From NCBI GenBank assembly GCA_933228895.1, contig OW121848.1:86137470-86201469 (forward strand): a DNA stretch of 64,000 bases, given 5' to 3'. Positions 47,820-60,447 of this stretch are shown here, in pieces. A program made the position numbers and the translations under genes. The stretch comes from Platycnemis pennipes. Lineage: Eukaryota; Arthropoda; Insecta; Odonata; Platycnemididae. The stretch's first letter is position 1, and each line of letters starts with the position of its first letter. Under the pieces are notes generated by a model. The model made no database searches, was not told the DNA's origin, and saw nothing but the letters and a program-made list of their open reading frames with translations.

Positions 47820-50800
47820 ACCGCGATATTATTTTTTGCTAAATATTCCGCAGCCAAACATGCAAATGAGTTCCTTTAATGAAAACATCGACGCTATATT
47901 TAGATAAATTTTGCAACAGGCTTGTTGAGACCATATCCGGGAGTATTTTTAGCAGGAGTGGGAATTCGTTGCTTTTGCGCAATATTTCAGGCTTTCCAAT
48001 GAATAATGTCCGCATAAATCGTACTATCTGAGAAGTCACTTTCATCCTAATAAAATTTTCTTGTAAGGATTTCCACTTAAGCCTACACCGAAGCTAAAAA
48101 TATGGGACGATAAAAACATTGTGTGGTAAAAATGCGACAAAAGCTATTACTAGAGAATTTTGTTCCCCGGCCACTTAGTTAAAATAGATGGGTGTAGAGA
48201 TCTAAAACTTCTAATTTATATGAGTAGTGCAAACATTGTATCGAGACGCTTCATAAAGTAATCAATCAACTGTGCAGGGTACGCTCGACTTGAGGTCATC
48301 GTTCCTATTTTGGTAGCATATACTTCTCTTGATTAACTAACAACTCATGCATAATTACTCCAGGATAACAGCTGAATAATAATGGCTATCCCGTGTATAA
48401 TTTTGTATCCAATAAAAGTTGATTATTGGTCTTTTTGTTAGGTTTTTAAATTATTAACAAGTATATTTAAATCACTTATAAAGATTACCAATTAACCAAT
48501 TAAAAAACAAAGTAATTGTTTTTTTAGGGTAAGTTGTGAAGTAAAATTCCCCATGGTTGATTGAGGGCGACACACTTTTTTCCGTCTTTCAATGGAAACG
48601 CTATCAAAATAAACGTGCGGAAAAATGGACCATCACGCTAATATATAAGGACAATACATAAAGGTAAAGGTAAAATTGAGAATTTTATAATTTTCATGAA
48701 CTAGTACAAATATTAAATTTTCACTGCATTACAAGGGAAACTGTAATTTTCATACTGTATACGGAGTAAAGTACCAGTCTTCAACATTAAATCCTCTATT
48801 AATCGAAAAGTATCTCAGGCTATAACAGTTCAGCTTTATTGCATCATCATTATTGTAAAGATCTTAATAGCTATACGCTGATAAAGAAATATTCGGTTCA
48901 AAAAGAGCCAGGAAGTGTATCTCACTGCTTTCTGCAGTTGAACGATTAGATTACGTTACAAATCACACTCACAAAATCCCTAATTTTTTTGTCATTTCAT
49001 TGACCCCAAAAATATATTCACACAAGACAACGGGCATAAATTATCAAAGATGTACGCGCCGTTGTTTGATTTATAATAATAACCTAACTGAGTTTTTATG
49101 CAAAATTGACAAAATTGTAAAGCATCGAGAGAGTTAATTACAAAAGAAAACAACCTATTATCTTAACGGAGTTAATGCAAGAACGGTATTCATATTTATT
49201 TACAAGAAGAAGCCTTTGCATCAAAAATCCTTAACTTTTTTTAAAAACCACTCGGTCAACAAAATTGTTTTGTTGAAATCCTTTAAAATTTTCAACTGCA
49301 CTTCTCAGAGTCAACTTCTGGCTACGGTATTTATTCCTAGTTTATTTTCATTGTGAGGGTGTTTTGCGGATATAGCAAGAAGGATCGTAGAGGTAATTTT
49401 ATAGATATATATATTTCGATGCTAGACATCGATAGAATCCGTGCATGATGATTATATTATTATGAGTTGATAAATTTGTATGACATTATTAGTCAGCAAT
49501 ATAAATATGCACTAGTCCAACGTTTACTCTGGAAAAAGGAATTACGTGTTATTCTAAGTTTTAGTGTTATTCGAAAATATATGAAACTGGTGACATGCTG
49601 CATCAGCATCCCACAGTTGAACCGATGTACGTCGGTGATCAAATTTCTCATTTAGCGATTTCACGCCAACTCATCACCAGGAACAAATATAGGTAAATTT
49701 ATTTTCTAATCAAATTGAATGTCCTGTGAGCATTCGAAAAGTAGGGAAATAATAAGCGATGGTCTTTAATTAGTAGACATACATCCAGCGGTGTATATCG
49801 ATACATCCACTAGAGAAAACAGGGATTTATGCAGTAAATAATTCTATCGAGCTCAATAGTTCGCTATCTTTGGTAACGAGATCTTTAATTTTCCTGATAT
49901 CGATTATTCCCGAGGAATTTCCGTTGGCTGTTGAGTTTTCCTTTTCTTTGGAGCGTTGTTTTAATAAAGGTATTCATTTGAAGCGACTTCTCAAGAGTTC
50001 TATACTCTGTTTATCTCCTATCATCTAACCCTAGAGCACAAATGCTTTGGCAAAAAAACTATACACATACTCTCAATGTTCTCATTTATGAGTTGAAGTT
50101 GTCCGAGTCTTAAGGACTTATTAAAAGAAGGAAAGGACAAAAGAATAAACATGTAGCGGTTTTTGAGGATATTTCATTCACAGATACTTTGCCATAAACG
50201 ATCTTACCTTTTCACTGGGAAAGGATAAACTAGCTATGCAATGCGATTGAAATATGCGAAATGGAGTAATATTGGAAATCAACTGATATTCCCATTTAGA
50301 AGTAGGAATAAAATGTTGTTTGATTCTCTTTCATTTTATGGGGTCTTTTTTACAAATGGCTTTTCAAAATAAGCACCTTGATTGTGTTTCACACTACCTA
50401 AATACCTTCTATTGACATACTTTTTCCTTTAATTCGGTGGTAACCCTGGACTTACAGTAATAAACACTTGAAAATATTTTTCATTTACTTCAATTCATTT
50501 CAACTTTTTACATAATTTCAACACTTTGTTTGGCTAATTTTTAATAAAACTGTCAATCCATTACCTCAGTTAAAGAATGGAGGCTTGCGACTAAACGACG
50601 GAGCTAGCCATAAGATTTTATCTACTTCCTTTCCCGCCAAATTTGAATCATTTTCTTTCAGAATGCAAATCTTAACTACTACATCCTATTATTCAACCAC
50701 ATTTGGCCCACATTCTATTAAAATAACCTAAATACCTAAAATGTACCAAATAATAACCTAAAATGTACCAAAAATATATACCTCTTTTATGCATACAGGT

Positions 50801-51090
50801 ACTACAGACTTCTTTACTGCAAAAAAAAACTCGATCTTTTTATTCCAAGAACGACATGTAAACAGAAAGATTAAAATAGAACGTCTATTTTTCAACAGAT
50901 TTAAAAAATAAAACAGCAACTCAGAAATTCAAGCTTAGCGTTGCTACCACAGCGGCTGGTAAATTAAATTCAGGGGAATGTAACTCATGCACCAAAGTAC
51001 CTTGAACTGATGAGGTAAAATTTCAAATATCTTTTCTACAAAATACAAGAGTGAAGAATATCTCTTTAAGAACTTTCATTTTTCTCTATT
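47820..51090. other. long AT-rich non-coding stretch
   Basis: No gene recognised. An imperfect tandem repeat of an ataacctaaaatgtaccaaa-like unit lies at 50721-50772. Confidence 0.55.
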
Positions 51091-51099
51091 TACTTTGAT

Positions 51100-52260
51100 C
51101 GTCAGCGTTCCTTTAGCTGTTGCCCAACATCATCTTTCTGCCCGCCACACATCTCTTCCCCGTTCCTTGCCACTTCCCGTAAGCTCAGCGCCTCCACCAC
51201 AACTTCTTCGCTTCCGCAGAGCTATGACGTCCCGCATTCTGAAGGGAGCACCTCCGTTTTTTCTCCCTGCCTCCTTCAAGTTCCTTCCACCAGCCTTCCT
51301 TCTTCACGATCACGCGCTCACGCCAGGCGCCTCCGCGTACCACCGAGCTCTCGGCGGTGAGGCACCCGCACGCAAAAAAGCGCCCTCCACCACTACCAGT
51401 TCCCTCACCTCCTCTCCCGCCTCCCGGAAGCCAACCCACAAATCCTTCCATTTTTATTCTCGCCTTCCGCCCCCGCACTCCTCTCCCCTCCTCGCCCGCT
51501 CTCATCATCTCCCCAAGAGTCCTCGTCTTGGTGAAATAAAAAAAAACACGCCATCTTCGAGGATGCGGCTGATTAGTGTCGACGTTTCTTGGGAGACTGT
51601 CGTCCTTTTCATTCGTTGGTGATCTCGGGCGCGAAGGGAAGTGGTGCTAAGGGGCGGGTGGGTGGGTTCGGTTGCCATAGAAAAGGCGAATGATAGTTGC
51701 GACGGGGAGAAAGGGGGGGAAGTGGAAACTCGAGAGGAGCGATGAGTTAGGGGAGGGAGGAAGGACTGTTGGAGGAGGAGGAGGAAGGTCTTCGAGGGAG
51801 TTGGTGGTTGATGGCCTAATGTTTGCGGAGAGGAGACGCAATAGAGGACCAGGGAGGAGGAGAGAGGGGGAGGGTGTTTAGGACCAGAAAGGGTTTTACG
51901 GTGTTTCAAGGAGAAGCTGGTGGTGGGGAGGGAAAGGGACGAATGGGGTGGGGAGGCGAAGAGTGACACCACCCCAGGGGATTTGGCGACAAAACGAAAA
52001 TTAAATTGGAACGAACGGAAGCCACGGGCAACTGGCGTGCGTTTGGGAGTTATGGCTCGCTTTCCAATTTCTGCGAGACAATTAGTGTGAAGAGGCGGGG
52101 AAAGGATGCGGCGAGAGGTTGGGGAACAGGAAGGGCAGTTACCCCCGAAGGGGAGGCACGGAAATATTCGGCGAGAGATCCCACTAAAAGGTGATACGTG
52201 GAACGGGTGAATGAAGATAAGTGCGGGATGAGATGTCCTCTTCTAACGGGAAAGGTGACT
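51100..52260. other. GC-rich block 14 with pyrimidine-to-purine switch
   Basis: C/T-rich 51100-51530, then G/A-rich 51610-52260. The plus frame of 175 codons (51095-51622) and the minus frame of 155 codons (51505-51972) are rich in P, S and R. A CAATTAG core at 52079-52085 lies within a mixed-composition island (52000-52090) inside the purine-rich half. Confidence 0.6.
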
Positions 52261-53190
52261 TCAAACGAGTTGCGTAGTTAGTAGTAGTTGTAGGGGAAGA
52301 CAACGGACAATTGATGCCAAGTTGCTGCATTTAGAATAGGTGTAGGTATGTTGGGGTATAGATATTCTAGGGGCAGGAAACAGTTTGAGAAGAACCACGG
52401 AGTAATCTACAGGCGTCTTGAAACGAAGGCCACAACTGTTTCTCTATTTAACGTTCCATTTGAAGGGTCGAACTGAACTTAAATATCTCTCCCCAGGGCA
52501 CAATTGTACAGATAGTTTTTCAAGTATAGTACCACTACGGATGTTCAAAAGAAACCTTTCTCTTGGAGTAGTAAGCACTACTCTGTAAACTGCACGGATT
52601 AAATCAACTAATGTTATTAATATAATAAAGTACCTAGTATTATACACTTCTACTACTTGAGGAGATTGAAATATGTTTAGGGCAGCGCGTAACACTATTA
52701 GATACTCTTTAATGATCATTTCTTACATCAACTGAAAAAATGACATGAATATACTACTTGCATATAGAGGAAAAATCTCTTAACTGATCAGAGTCATTGT
52801 GCGCATCGTTCATAGAATTATAAGGAAGAAGGCATTCTGCAATCAAGATAAGGAGCGATTCGAGATCATACTGTATCAATGGAAATATTCATAGAATGGA
52901 ACAGTGTCCTCTATAAATGAGGGTTGTTGGGTTACGTCTGAAGGTTGAGCGGCTCTTACGAAATTTATTGGCTCAAAACGTTTGATGAGGTAGAACAGAT
53001 AACAGCAGCAGATTGAGGCCACTAGTTGGTAGCGTTAAGGTGCGGAGTACAGGTCTACCCATTGTGACCTCAACCCTTTAACATATGTACTGGAAAAACG
53101 GTACTTTAACCGTTGAGGGAACTAGATGCAGAAACAAGAGTAGGGTAAAATGTTTGTTTCGATTTAATTTGCCAACACCTAAGCTTTAGT
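52260..53190. other. AT-rich non-coding stretch
   Basis: No gene recognised. A minus-strand 91-codon frame (52444-52719) of ordinary composition has no domain I know. Confidence 0.5.
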
Positions 53191-53275
53191 TAGCCAGCCA
53201 TCCAAGGGATTGCAATGTCAAGGATCCTGGGTCCGAGTCACGATGAGCGGATGATATTTTTCTCAGTAGAACCAT
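53190..53275 (+). mobile_element. degenerate SINE, family B
   Basis: A worn tRNA-like head (agccagcc... then cctgggtccgagtcac, a decayed T-arm at about 53227-53242) is followed by gatatttttctcagtagaac. The same order (T-arm, short gap, gatttttctc, tggaac) is found at 31844-31890, so this looks like an older copy of the same family. Confidence 0.5.
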
Positions 53276-54750
53276 CACACTAAACTGCTTGAAGCGTTTC
53301 AGTTTCTGTTAGTATGCTATGAAATTAATAATGCAAAAAACTAAAGCGATGAGATTCCGGAGAAAACATTAAGTCAAAGCTAAACCGAATTAGAGGGGCA
53401 GAAAAAAAAACTGTTTTAGCTTTGGAGTCACTTGAATAACCATTTGGACAGAGGAAGATAGTGCTATAGATTGTGAGGAGTTAACATATAAAATCATAAT
53501 CCCTCTAGTTGCAAAATTAAACGTTGTTGGGGGTATTCAGAACTTCGAAAAGAAATATTTAGGATTATTTACACTGTGGTTTGTCGATAAATCTTGGCAT
53601 TCTAGGATTATGAGAACGATGACGCCTGCATCACGAGATGCAATGAACGTTATCACAATTAAACCAAACCTATCTGTGAATAAGTACCAGTTCATTCAAT
53701 TGAAATTATTAGCTATAGTTTCTGAAAAAAATAACTAAGGGCAGCATATTTGGTACTTAAGTGCGAAATCAATTACTTTTTTTCAAGCAGACTAAGGAGT
53801 GATCATGATGATAACGGCTCTGTTAATAGAACTTCCAACAGATAAGGCAGGGTGGTCATTACACCGTGGTCATTGCACTATTTCTCGCACCTCGTTTAGA
53901 AGAGATAATGTGACGTAAAAACTAAGAAATGGAATGTACTTATGTAAGCTGAACTTCTAGTATGAGCGGTAGTTAGCTTTGGCGCAAGGGTACTATGGGT
54001 GAAATAGTAAATTCACGTGATAGCCTTGGAAAGAAGAAGAGTGGCGTATAAATAATACCACCGCGGCAACAGAATCGAAGGCTAGACACCTTTATCATGT
54101 TTTGGAAAGAGATACATCTGAAGCATGCATTCTAAAAATGGAAGACGTCGAAAAATGGTAGTATTGAAGAATAAATTCCTGAGGGAAAGTAAGGGGTGGG
54201 AGTGGAATCCGCTACGCTTTGAACGTCCTAAGTAAGTCTAATGCGTTATCTTAAATCGAAATAAACGTTTGGAAAAAATGGGGGAAAAATGTTACTTATT
54301 TACGTATCCAAAATCATTATTATTACCTCTTTGGACTTGATACTGCATTCATTTGCCGAAAATGACGTTCAAGGTTTTCTGGCATAGCACTCTTTAATGT
54401 CGAAGTGAGCCGTCTGTGAGATCTCATCCGATGAGTTTAAAAAACAACCTGGGTGAAAGCTAACGGCTAAACTCAAGAACTAATGCTGAATATACCACAC
54501 CATACAACTTCTATTTTGAAAGAAATTGCCTTCTTACTTACGGAATAAATTGGGCACTGAGATAAGGCATGTAAAGATATATTCGCGTGTATCTTTATGT
54601 ATATTTTCCTGGGGAGCCTCCAGAACACCACCACAGCCTATATTTTCGGAGTCGCATCGCTCTGAGGATAGCAGAGTTACGATCTTGACGAATTTTCTTA
54701 TTTGGAGCGGGTTATCCTCGTGTGGCAGGTCAATTTTCTTAAGGGAGAAG
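53275..54750. other. AT-rich non-coding stretch
   Basis: No gene recognised. The 147-codon plus frame at 54526-54969 starts here and runs into the pyrimidine-rich block; no domain. Confidence 0.5.
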
Positions 54751-54754
54751 CTGC

Positions 54755-55135
54755 TCCCATCCACCGGTCCCTATTTCCCAAGCAATCCCTTCGGCTTTCC
54801 TCCAAAGTTCCTCCCCCCTTTTGGCTCTCATACTCTTCTTCTCAGCGTCCTCTCTCTCTCCTCTCATTCTTCCTCCTCCTCTTTTCCTCTTGATTCTTTC
54901 CTTCCTCTCCGTGTCCCCATCCTCTCTCCCCTCGGGTCAATTCTTCTTGATTTCTTCTTATACCCCTAAGGAGTCGTAACTTTCCCGGCCGCCAGACTCG
55001 CTGCCTTCGATTCCATAGTAGCAGCATCCTGCCATTCCTTCATCCTTTATTTCCTCATCCTCCTTTCCTCACACCCCATCCTTTCATTCTTTTATTTCCA
55101 GACTCCACTTCCACCCTCAGATCTTCCACACTCGG
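54755..55135. other. pyrimidine-skewed block 15
   Basis: C/T-rich top strand with ctcttcctcct-like runs. Frames of 61-76 codons are not supported. A TAATTAG core lies downstream at 55401-55407. Confidence 0.5.
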
Positions 55136-55490
55136 CCCTAAGAGCCATAAGGAAACCCTTAATAGACGTTTCTACCTTGATATCAACTTATTGCTTCGTT
55201 TCTATCGGAGAACCTACTCCGATCATTCAATCCTCCCTTTGTTGAGTCCTACCTTTCTATTTCACGCCATTTGCTGCATGATACTGTCACACTCCATTGC
55301 AAAACAAAGGAATCGAATCGAAAACTCTGTGAAGGATAACTCGAAAGAAAGATAAAAACATTACACGTGTTACTAAGCCATGTAGTTGTGCTCGCGACCC
55401 TAATTAGCTTGCATCATCAAGCAGTCTCCCTCATTGTAACTTCTTATCAGCCCTATTTCATGGTAAGTTTCTATATTTTCAATAGCTCGC
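55135..55490. other. non-coding spacer
   Basis: Mixed to AT-rich; no feature recognised apart from the TAATTAG core at 55401. Confidence 0.4.
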
Positions 55491-55660
55491 TGTGGAATCA
55501 GGTCTATGTGGTGGCGAGCTAGAACTGACTCCCCATCCCGTGGACCCGGGTACGATTACTCGATTTAGGGTTTAGATGGAAGGGATTGCGATTTAGGGGT
55601 TAGATTGAAGAGGGGACTTTCAGTCTTAATCACGCCCCAATAAAGACGTTTATCTATCTA
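55490..55660 (+). mobile_element. tRNA-derived SINE head, family A-like
   Basis: The head resembles that of the 60.45-kb element in order and spacing: atgtggtggc, ccccatcccg, then acccgggtacgattac as a decayed T-arm (55545-55560). After the head the body differs. It has a tandem pair of about 28 bases (cgatttagggtttagat-like, 55561 and 55589), then an ending aataaagacgtttatctatc that looks like a LINE-type 3' end with a short repeat tail. It may be a related subfamily with another 3' end. Confidence 0.5.
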
Positions 55661-56085
55661 TTACCGGCAGTGGCTTTGGCCTAAGCTCTGTGTGATGTGC
55701 AGAGAATAAATTATTGCATTCATCCGAAAATGTTGATGTTGTGTTTACTAAAAATCATATCATCCGTTTATATCCCAATCATAACCTTGAACGAGAATAT
55801 GTTGTTTTCGGTGGAAGGTATTCTCTGACATAAAACCGATATGAGAATGGTGCTGACACATTTGAGAGGCAGAGGCTGTCCCGTGAGGCTGTGTGATGAG
55901 TGGGTTTAACAAGCGTACTGTAGTATTCTTTTCATATCGTAAAGGCGTCGATATATTTATAATGTAAATTCGCAATATGAACTGTCAACTTCGCATGATA
56001 TAGTCCAATATTGCTTGTCGCGCAACCCTACTGCACCAGTACGTCTTACGGTCTCCATGATAACACCTGGAAATCGCGTAGCACC
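55660..56085. other. non-coding spacer
   Basis: No feature recognised; 60-71-codon minus frames are unsupported. Confidence 0.4.
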
Positions 56086-56087
56086 TA

Positions 56088-56185
56088 TCGCGGTAGTTAG
56101 ATCGGTAGCGTTCCCACCTGGTAACCCAAGAGGCGCGGGTCTGAATCTCACCTCGGGTTTTGATATTGCTTTTGCAATATCAAAA
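56088..56185 (+). mobile_element. tRNA-derived SINE head with 3' hairpin, family D
   Basis: A tRNA-like stretch contains tagttagatcggtagcg (A-box region, 56094-56110), an anticodon-arm region cacctggtaacccaagagg, and a B-box gggtctgaatctc (56137-56149), in the order and spacing of an elongator tRNA. Directly after it stands a perfect 12-bp hairpin (56158-56169 with 56174-56185, loop tttt). The opposed frames of 64 and 67 codons over it are incidental. Confidence 0.55.
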
Positions 56186-56189
56186 GCTG

Positions 56190-58200
56190 ATCAAAAGATG
56201 AAAGGTTTAGCAGCTTAGGTTAAACAGTTGGTTGTAACTTTAGCCATTGGAGCACCTCAAATCCAGATTCACTACCACAACGTGACAAAATTTTTATTAT
56301 GGCTGGACAGGATCTCGCTTAGTCTTTTTGCTCCATTTTTGTGAACTCTTTGACAAACCACCGAATGCTTTATAATGGAGAAGTCGTTAAGGAAGCTTTG
56401 TTACATACAAGGGACAAAAAACAAAAGGCCATCAGGATGTAACGACACCGGAAGTAACCAACAGCGAATCACATAAAAATGTCAATTTACATTCGCTTGT
56501 ATGTTGGCGACACGTATTATACTATCATCTATCATTTTCTATGCAACTTTCAGTTATATCTTCACTTACGAACGAATGTGAAGATTAGACTTGCAGATAC
56601 AAGGATGCTCAACATCTCTAATAGATGAACATCGCGGCGCCACGTTAAAAGGATGAGCAGATCAAATGGAAGGTGTGTTATGTGTAAGACAGTGTTCGTG
56701 CTATCCGTCAAGAACATCTATTATAACTAATGGCTTCAAATGTCCTATGTCACGGTATGCCGTTCGGTATTGCCAATGAATTCATTCCCGAATTGATTGA
56801 CCTTGATTCCTGTGGTGTTTAGCAATTGGCCACTCTAATTGTATGATTCCTCCCGGAGCGATGGTAGAATGCTACCCATAAATAGGAACGGTTATACATA
56901 TAGTTGTTATTTGAATTTAACTAGTGATTTTAAGGAAAAGTGGTGGCAGAATATAACATGCACGACCTACTAAAAATTAGTCGTAGTAAACTAGGGAGCA
57001 ATAGTAAGTAGATGAAAAGTGGTAGTAATAGAAGATTTTAAAAAGAAAATTGTAGGATGCATGAAAATTATTTTACCCCAATTAGTTCTGTCAATGGATG
57101 AAACATTACATTCAAGTCAGACGGCTACACGAAGTGTTGTGACTGAAAGGCTGAATCTACATTTAAGGCTGGAGAAACAAATTCTCCGGAAGGTGCCAAT
57201 AGCTGACGGAAGCTCTTAGCATAGCTGCAACTTTTAAATTATAAAATGACCTAGTGCGTGAGATAAGTTCAGGTTGTTAATATTTTTAGGTTTGTTAAGT
57301 TAAGTAATAATGCTAAGTTTGTTGCGCATTAAACGCATCTGAATATCTGACGAACATACTAAGCTCATAAATTAAAAAAAATAGTTTTTCCATTTATAAC
57401 ACTCAAAGACCTATAAAAGTAAGTATGCATACTTGTTATAAATAAAAAACAGAATTTACTGTACATTAAACTATTTGAAGTGGACAAAAAATTCCAAAAG
57501 GTACCAAAGATAAAAGCATTTGCGAGGTGTCAAAAATATAAAGCCCTTCCTCAAAAATCATCATTTGCAATGGTAGTGAAAGCGAGATTATCCGTGAACT
57601 ATGAGAGTATTTAATCATAAATTACTTCCTTTCTAGGAAGTAGGATATGGTTAGTAGGTAGTGAAATCACAATTAGAGGTCATTTCCTGAGATTAAATAA
57701 TGAAATTTGGTCGGATAAATGGAACAAATACTTCTAACGTATCCCTATATTTTTACTTAGGGTGGGATCCTAAACATGAAAATATTTTTTGCATACATTC
57801 GCATATGTGCTTTCAGCCAGAAAAATTATTTTGCATCCGACAAGTTAAGGTACGGAATCCTTTGTATTGCAGAGTATTGCGCACGATTTACACACCAGTC
57901 GTTAACGTTGATGGTAGTTTTCTAGGTTGGGATAGATAAGATGTCATTTGGAAATCATGTCTTCTTTTATAAATTGCGAAAAATTCATCCGACCCTTAAA
58001 AATATCACTAAAATGGGACAAATACTTCGCGAATCAATACTTATTCTGAAAGGAGAGCAGAAAAATTGCCCCAGAAAACCGGCTCCTCCACCAATCGTGC
58101 TCGGAAGAAAATCAGCTGGCTGGAAATTCATCTCTTGTTAACTTTAAAGTAAAAAAAGTCGACATGCATAAAAGGAATACTTGAAGAATCAAGCCTCCTA
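56190..58200. other. AT-rich non-coding stretch
   Basis: Frames of 66-79 codons (57019-57219, 57700-57939, 57941-58141) have ordinary, non-repetitive composition but no domain I recognise. The last two follow each other on one strand and could be pieces of a decayed frame. Not called. Confidence 0.4.
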
Positions 58201-58204
58201 CGAA

Positions 58205-59500
58205 TTCTTGGGAGTTTTTCGGGCAATCCCCTTCCCTCGTCTCCTCACCTCACCCCACTTGGATTCACCAATCAACCCCTTTCCAGTCCTCTCACCCCCT
58301 TTTCATTCTCTTTTTTTATAATACATCTCGCTTCTCCCCGCTTTTATCGCTCCATTCCACTCCACCCGAGCGAGCTAAGTGCGCCCTTTTCCCCCTGTCC
58401 TCCTCCGAACTGCTTCTCCCGTGCCGCTACTCCCCCCCACCAAACCATCGCTCTGCCTAATCCCTACTTCTCCTTTTCCCTCCCCACTCGCCCATCAAAT
58501 CCTCCATCCATCCCCAGCATTCTGCTGGGCCCCACCGCCCATTCCCTCCCACCCCCTCACGTCTTCCCAATCCTTTAACCTCTTCCCCACCCCCTTCAGT
58601 CATTCCGTCGCCTCTCACTCCCGTACACCCTCCCTCACGACACACACACACACCAAGAGGAAAGCGAAGAAGATCCCAGATGTGCGATCCCGCCTTTTCA
58701 CTGTCCCTTCCCATATCCCCGCCCACGATCCCCCTTGCTGCCCTCCGACAGTCCTTATCCCTTCTCCCTCCCACCAAACACACACGTATCCTCCAGTACA
58801 CACACTAAAACGGGAGTCTTTCCTCCCGTTCTCATGCTCAATACCCGTCCCACTTTCCTTTGGGCTAAAACTCTTGTATCGATTACGCCGCACATCTTAC
58901 TGAATCTTCTTCCCACTCTGCCCAACAACCCTCCACCACCCCCACGGCCATATTCTCTCTCTCTCTCTCTCTCTCCCTCATACTGCTGCCCCCACCGAGC
59001 CCCACCTCATTCATATCCCTTCCTCACCCACTTGCCGCCGCCTCCGTTACGGCTTACATCCCTCCCTCTCCCTGTCTCCTCTCTTCTTATCTCCTGTATC
59101 CTCACCCTCTCCACCGCCCACTCTTATCTCTTCCAATGATCCGGAATCCAATCGCTTCGATCGTCGGAGAGGAGGAAGGGGAGTGCGAGGAAAAAATGCG
59201 TTGAAAAGGGTTCGCGAGAAGAAAGAGAGTGAGATGGAAGAGGAGACCGGAGGCGGAGAACGTCGGGAAAAGGGAGGTCTTGGACGGGAGGAGGAGAGAT
59301 GTGGATCGGCATTTCGACACCCTTCAATCTTAAACGCGGACACGCCTCTTTTCGCCTCGTTCCCTTATCTCGCTTTCTCATTCTTCGCTTGTCGTCACCC
59401 CTCGCTGGCCCCCTCTCTTCCGCTCTCTCTCCTTCCGTCTTTCCTGTCCTTCATCCCACCTCTCTCCTCATTTCATCCCCGCTGAGTGGCTGCCCGAGAG
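58205..59500. other. GC-rich block 16, pyrimidine-purine-pyrimidine
   Basis: C/T-rich 58205-59135 with a TC run at 58954-58975, G/A-rich 59155-59310, then C/T-rich 59340-59490. Frames up to 174 codons overlap in all phases and are low-complexity. A TAATTAG core at 59571-59577 lies in the downstream edge. Confidence 0.6.
58954..58975. repeat. (TC)11 microsatellite
   Basis: Eleven TC units on the plus strand; GAGA-type on the other strand. Confidence 0.9.
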
Positions 59501-60445
59501 TGGCAGCGGTTTCACCTTAAAAGGGAAATGCTCCGCTCCACCTTTTCCGCCCCCGTCATATATTGTGATCTAATTAGTTCTTTAGACCTCCAATCCCCTC
59601 GTCACGTCACAGGGCAGGGAGAGTGGGTGACTACAAAAGTGGTTTTTGATGAGGACACTGATACGACTTCCAAAGGGGAGCGGGAGGAAATATCGGAAAG
59701 AAATGAACAGCCCGGAGGGAGGAGAATATTGAGCGACAGCGGTCGAATCGAATTAATAGGGTTACTTAACGGAATGGAATGCGGAAAGCAAATGCGATGA
59801 GAAAAAAGAGACAAGGACGGCTTAAAAGGTGGCATAATGTGATAGACGATCTTTAAAGGAGCTTAGGGAAGGTTATAATGCTGTCTTTGTGTACAGGCTA
59901 TGATGACAGGATGGCCTCCAAAAAAGTAGAAAAACCAATTACAAACCTCTCGTCTTTCCATTGCATACCATAGGAGTGAATGATAAACAATTTCTGTTTC
60001 ACAAAATGATCGTATGTAAATTATATCTAATAAAATTATTCTTTTCTGAGCGCTTGAAATACTTATCTATTCATAGTTTACTGTCGACGATGATATTTGA
60101 GAAGGATTTGATAGGTATTGAATATTACACATGATAGCAGACGTCAAGTTCCGTTGGGAATTGAGTGCTCTGTGCAATATAAATTGCATCCATTGGCAGT
60201 AAATAAGCATGATGATTTACATTAAGTTTGATGCCCAAAAGTACTTCTGTTTCCTAATTAATCCGGTATTTGATATTTCACTGGTTAATTAACGTTCTCT
60301 CCTGTAAAGCATCGTTAATTCATTAAACTTAAAGAAGGGGAACAATAATGTTTTTGGAAAAAATTGAAGTATACTATCCAGATACCTAGTGATTGACGGC
60401 AATATGAATACATGTGAATAAACATAACAATGGTTCATGGTTATT
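59500..60445. other. non-coding stretch
   Basis: 59610-59830 is purine-leaning with a 104-codon frame (59486-59800) that lacks a domain. The rest is AT-rich with nothing recognised. Confidence 0.5.
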
Positions 60446-60447
60446 CA

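Noticed and set aside
57700..58141. Two consecutive plus-strand frames of 79 and 66 codons as one broken gene
   Set aside because: Composition is ordinary, but I recognise no domain and no reason to join them.
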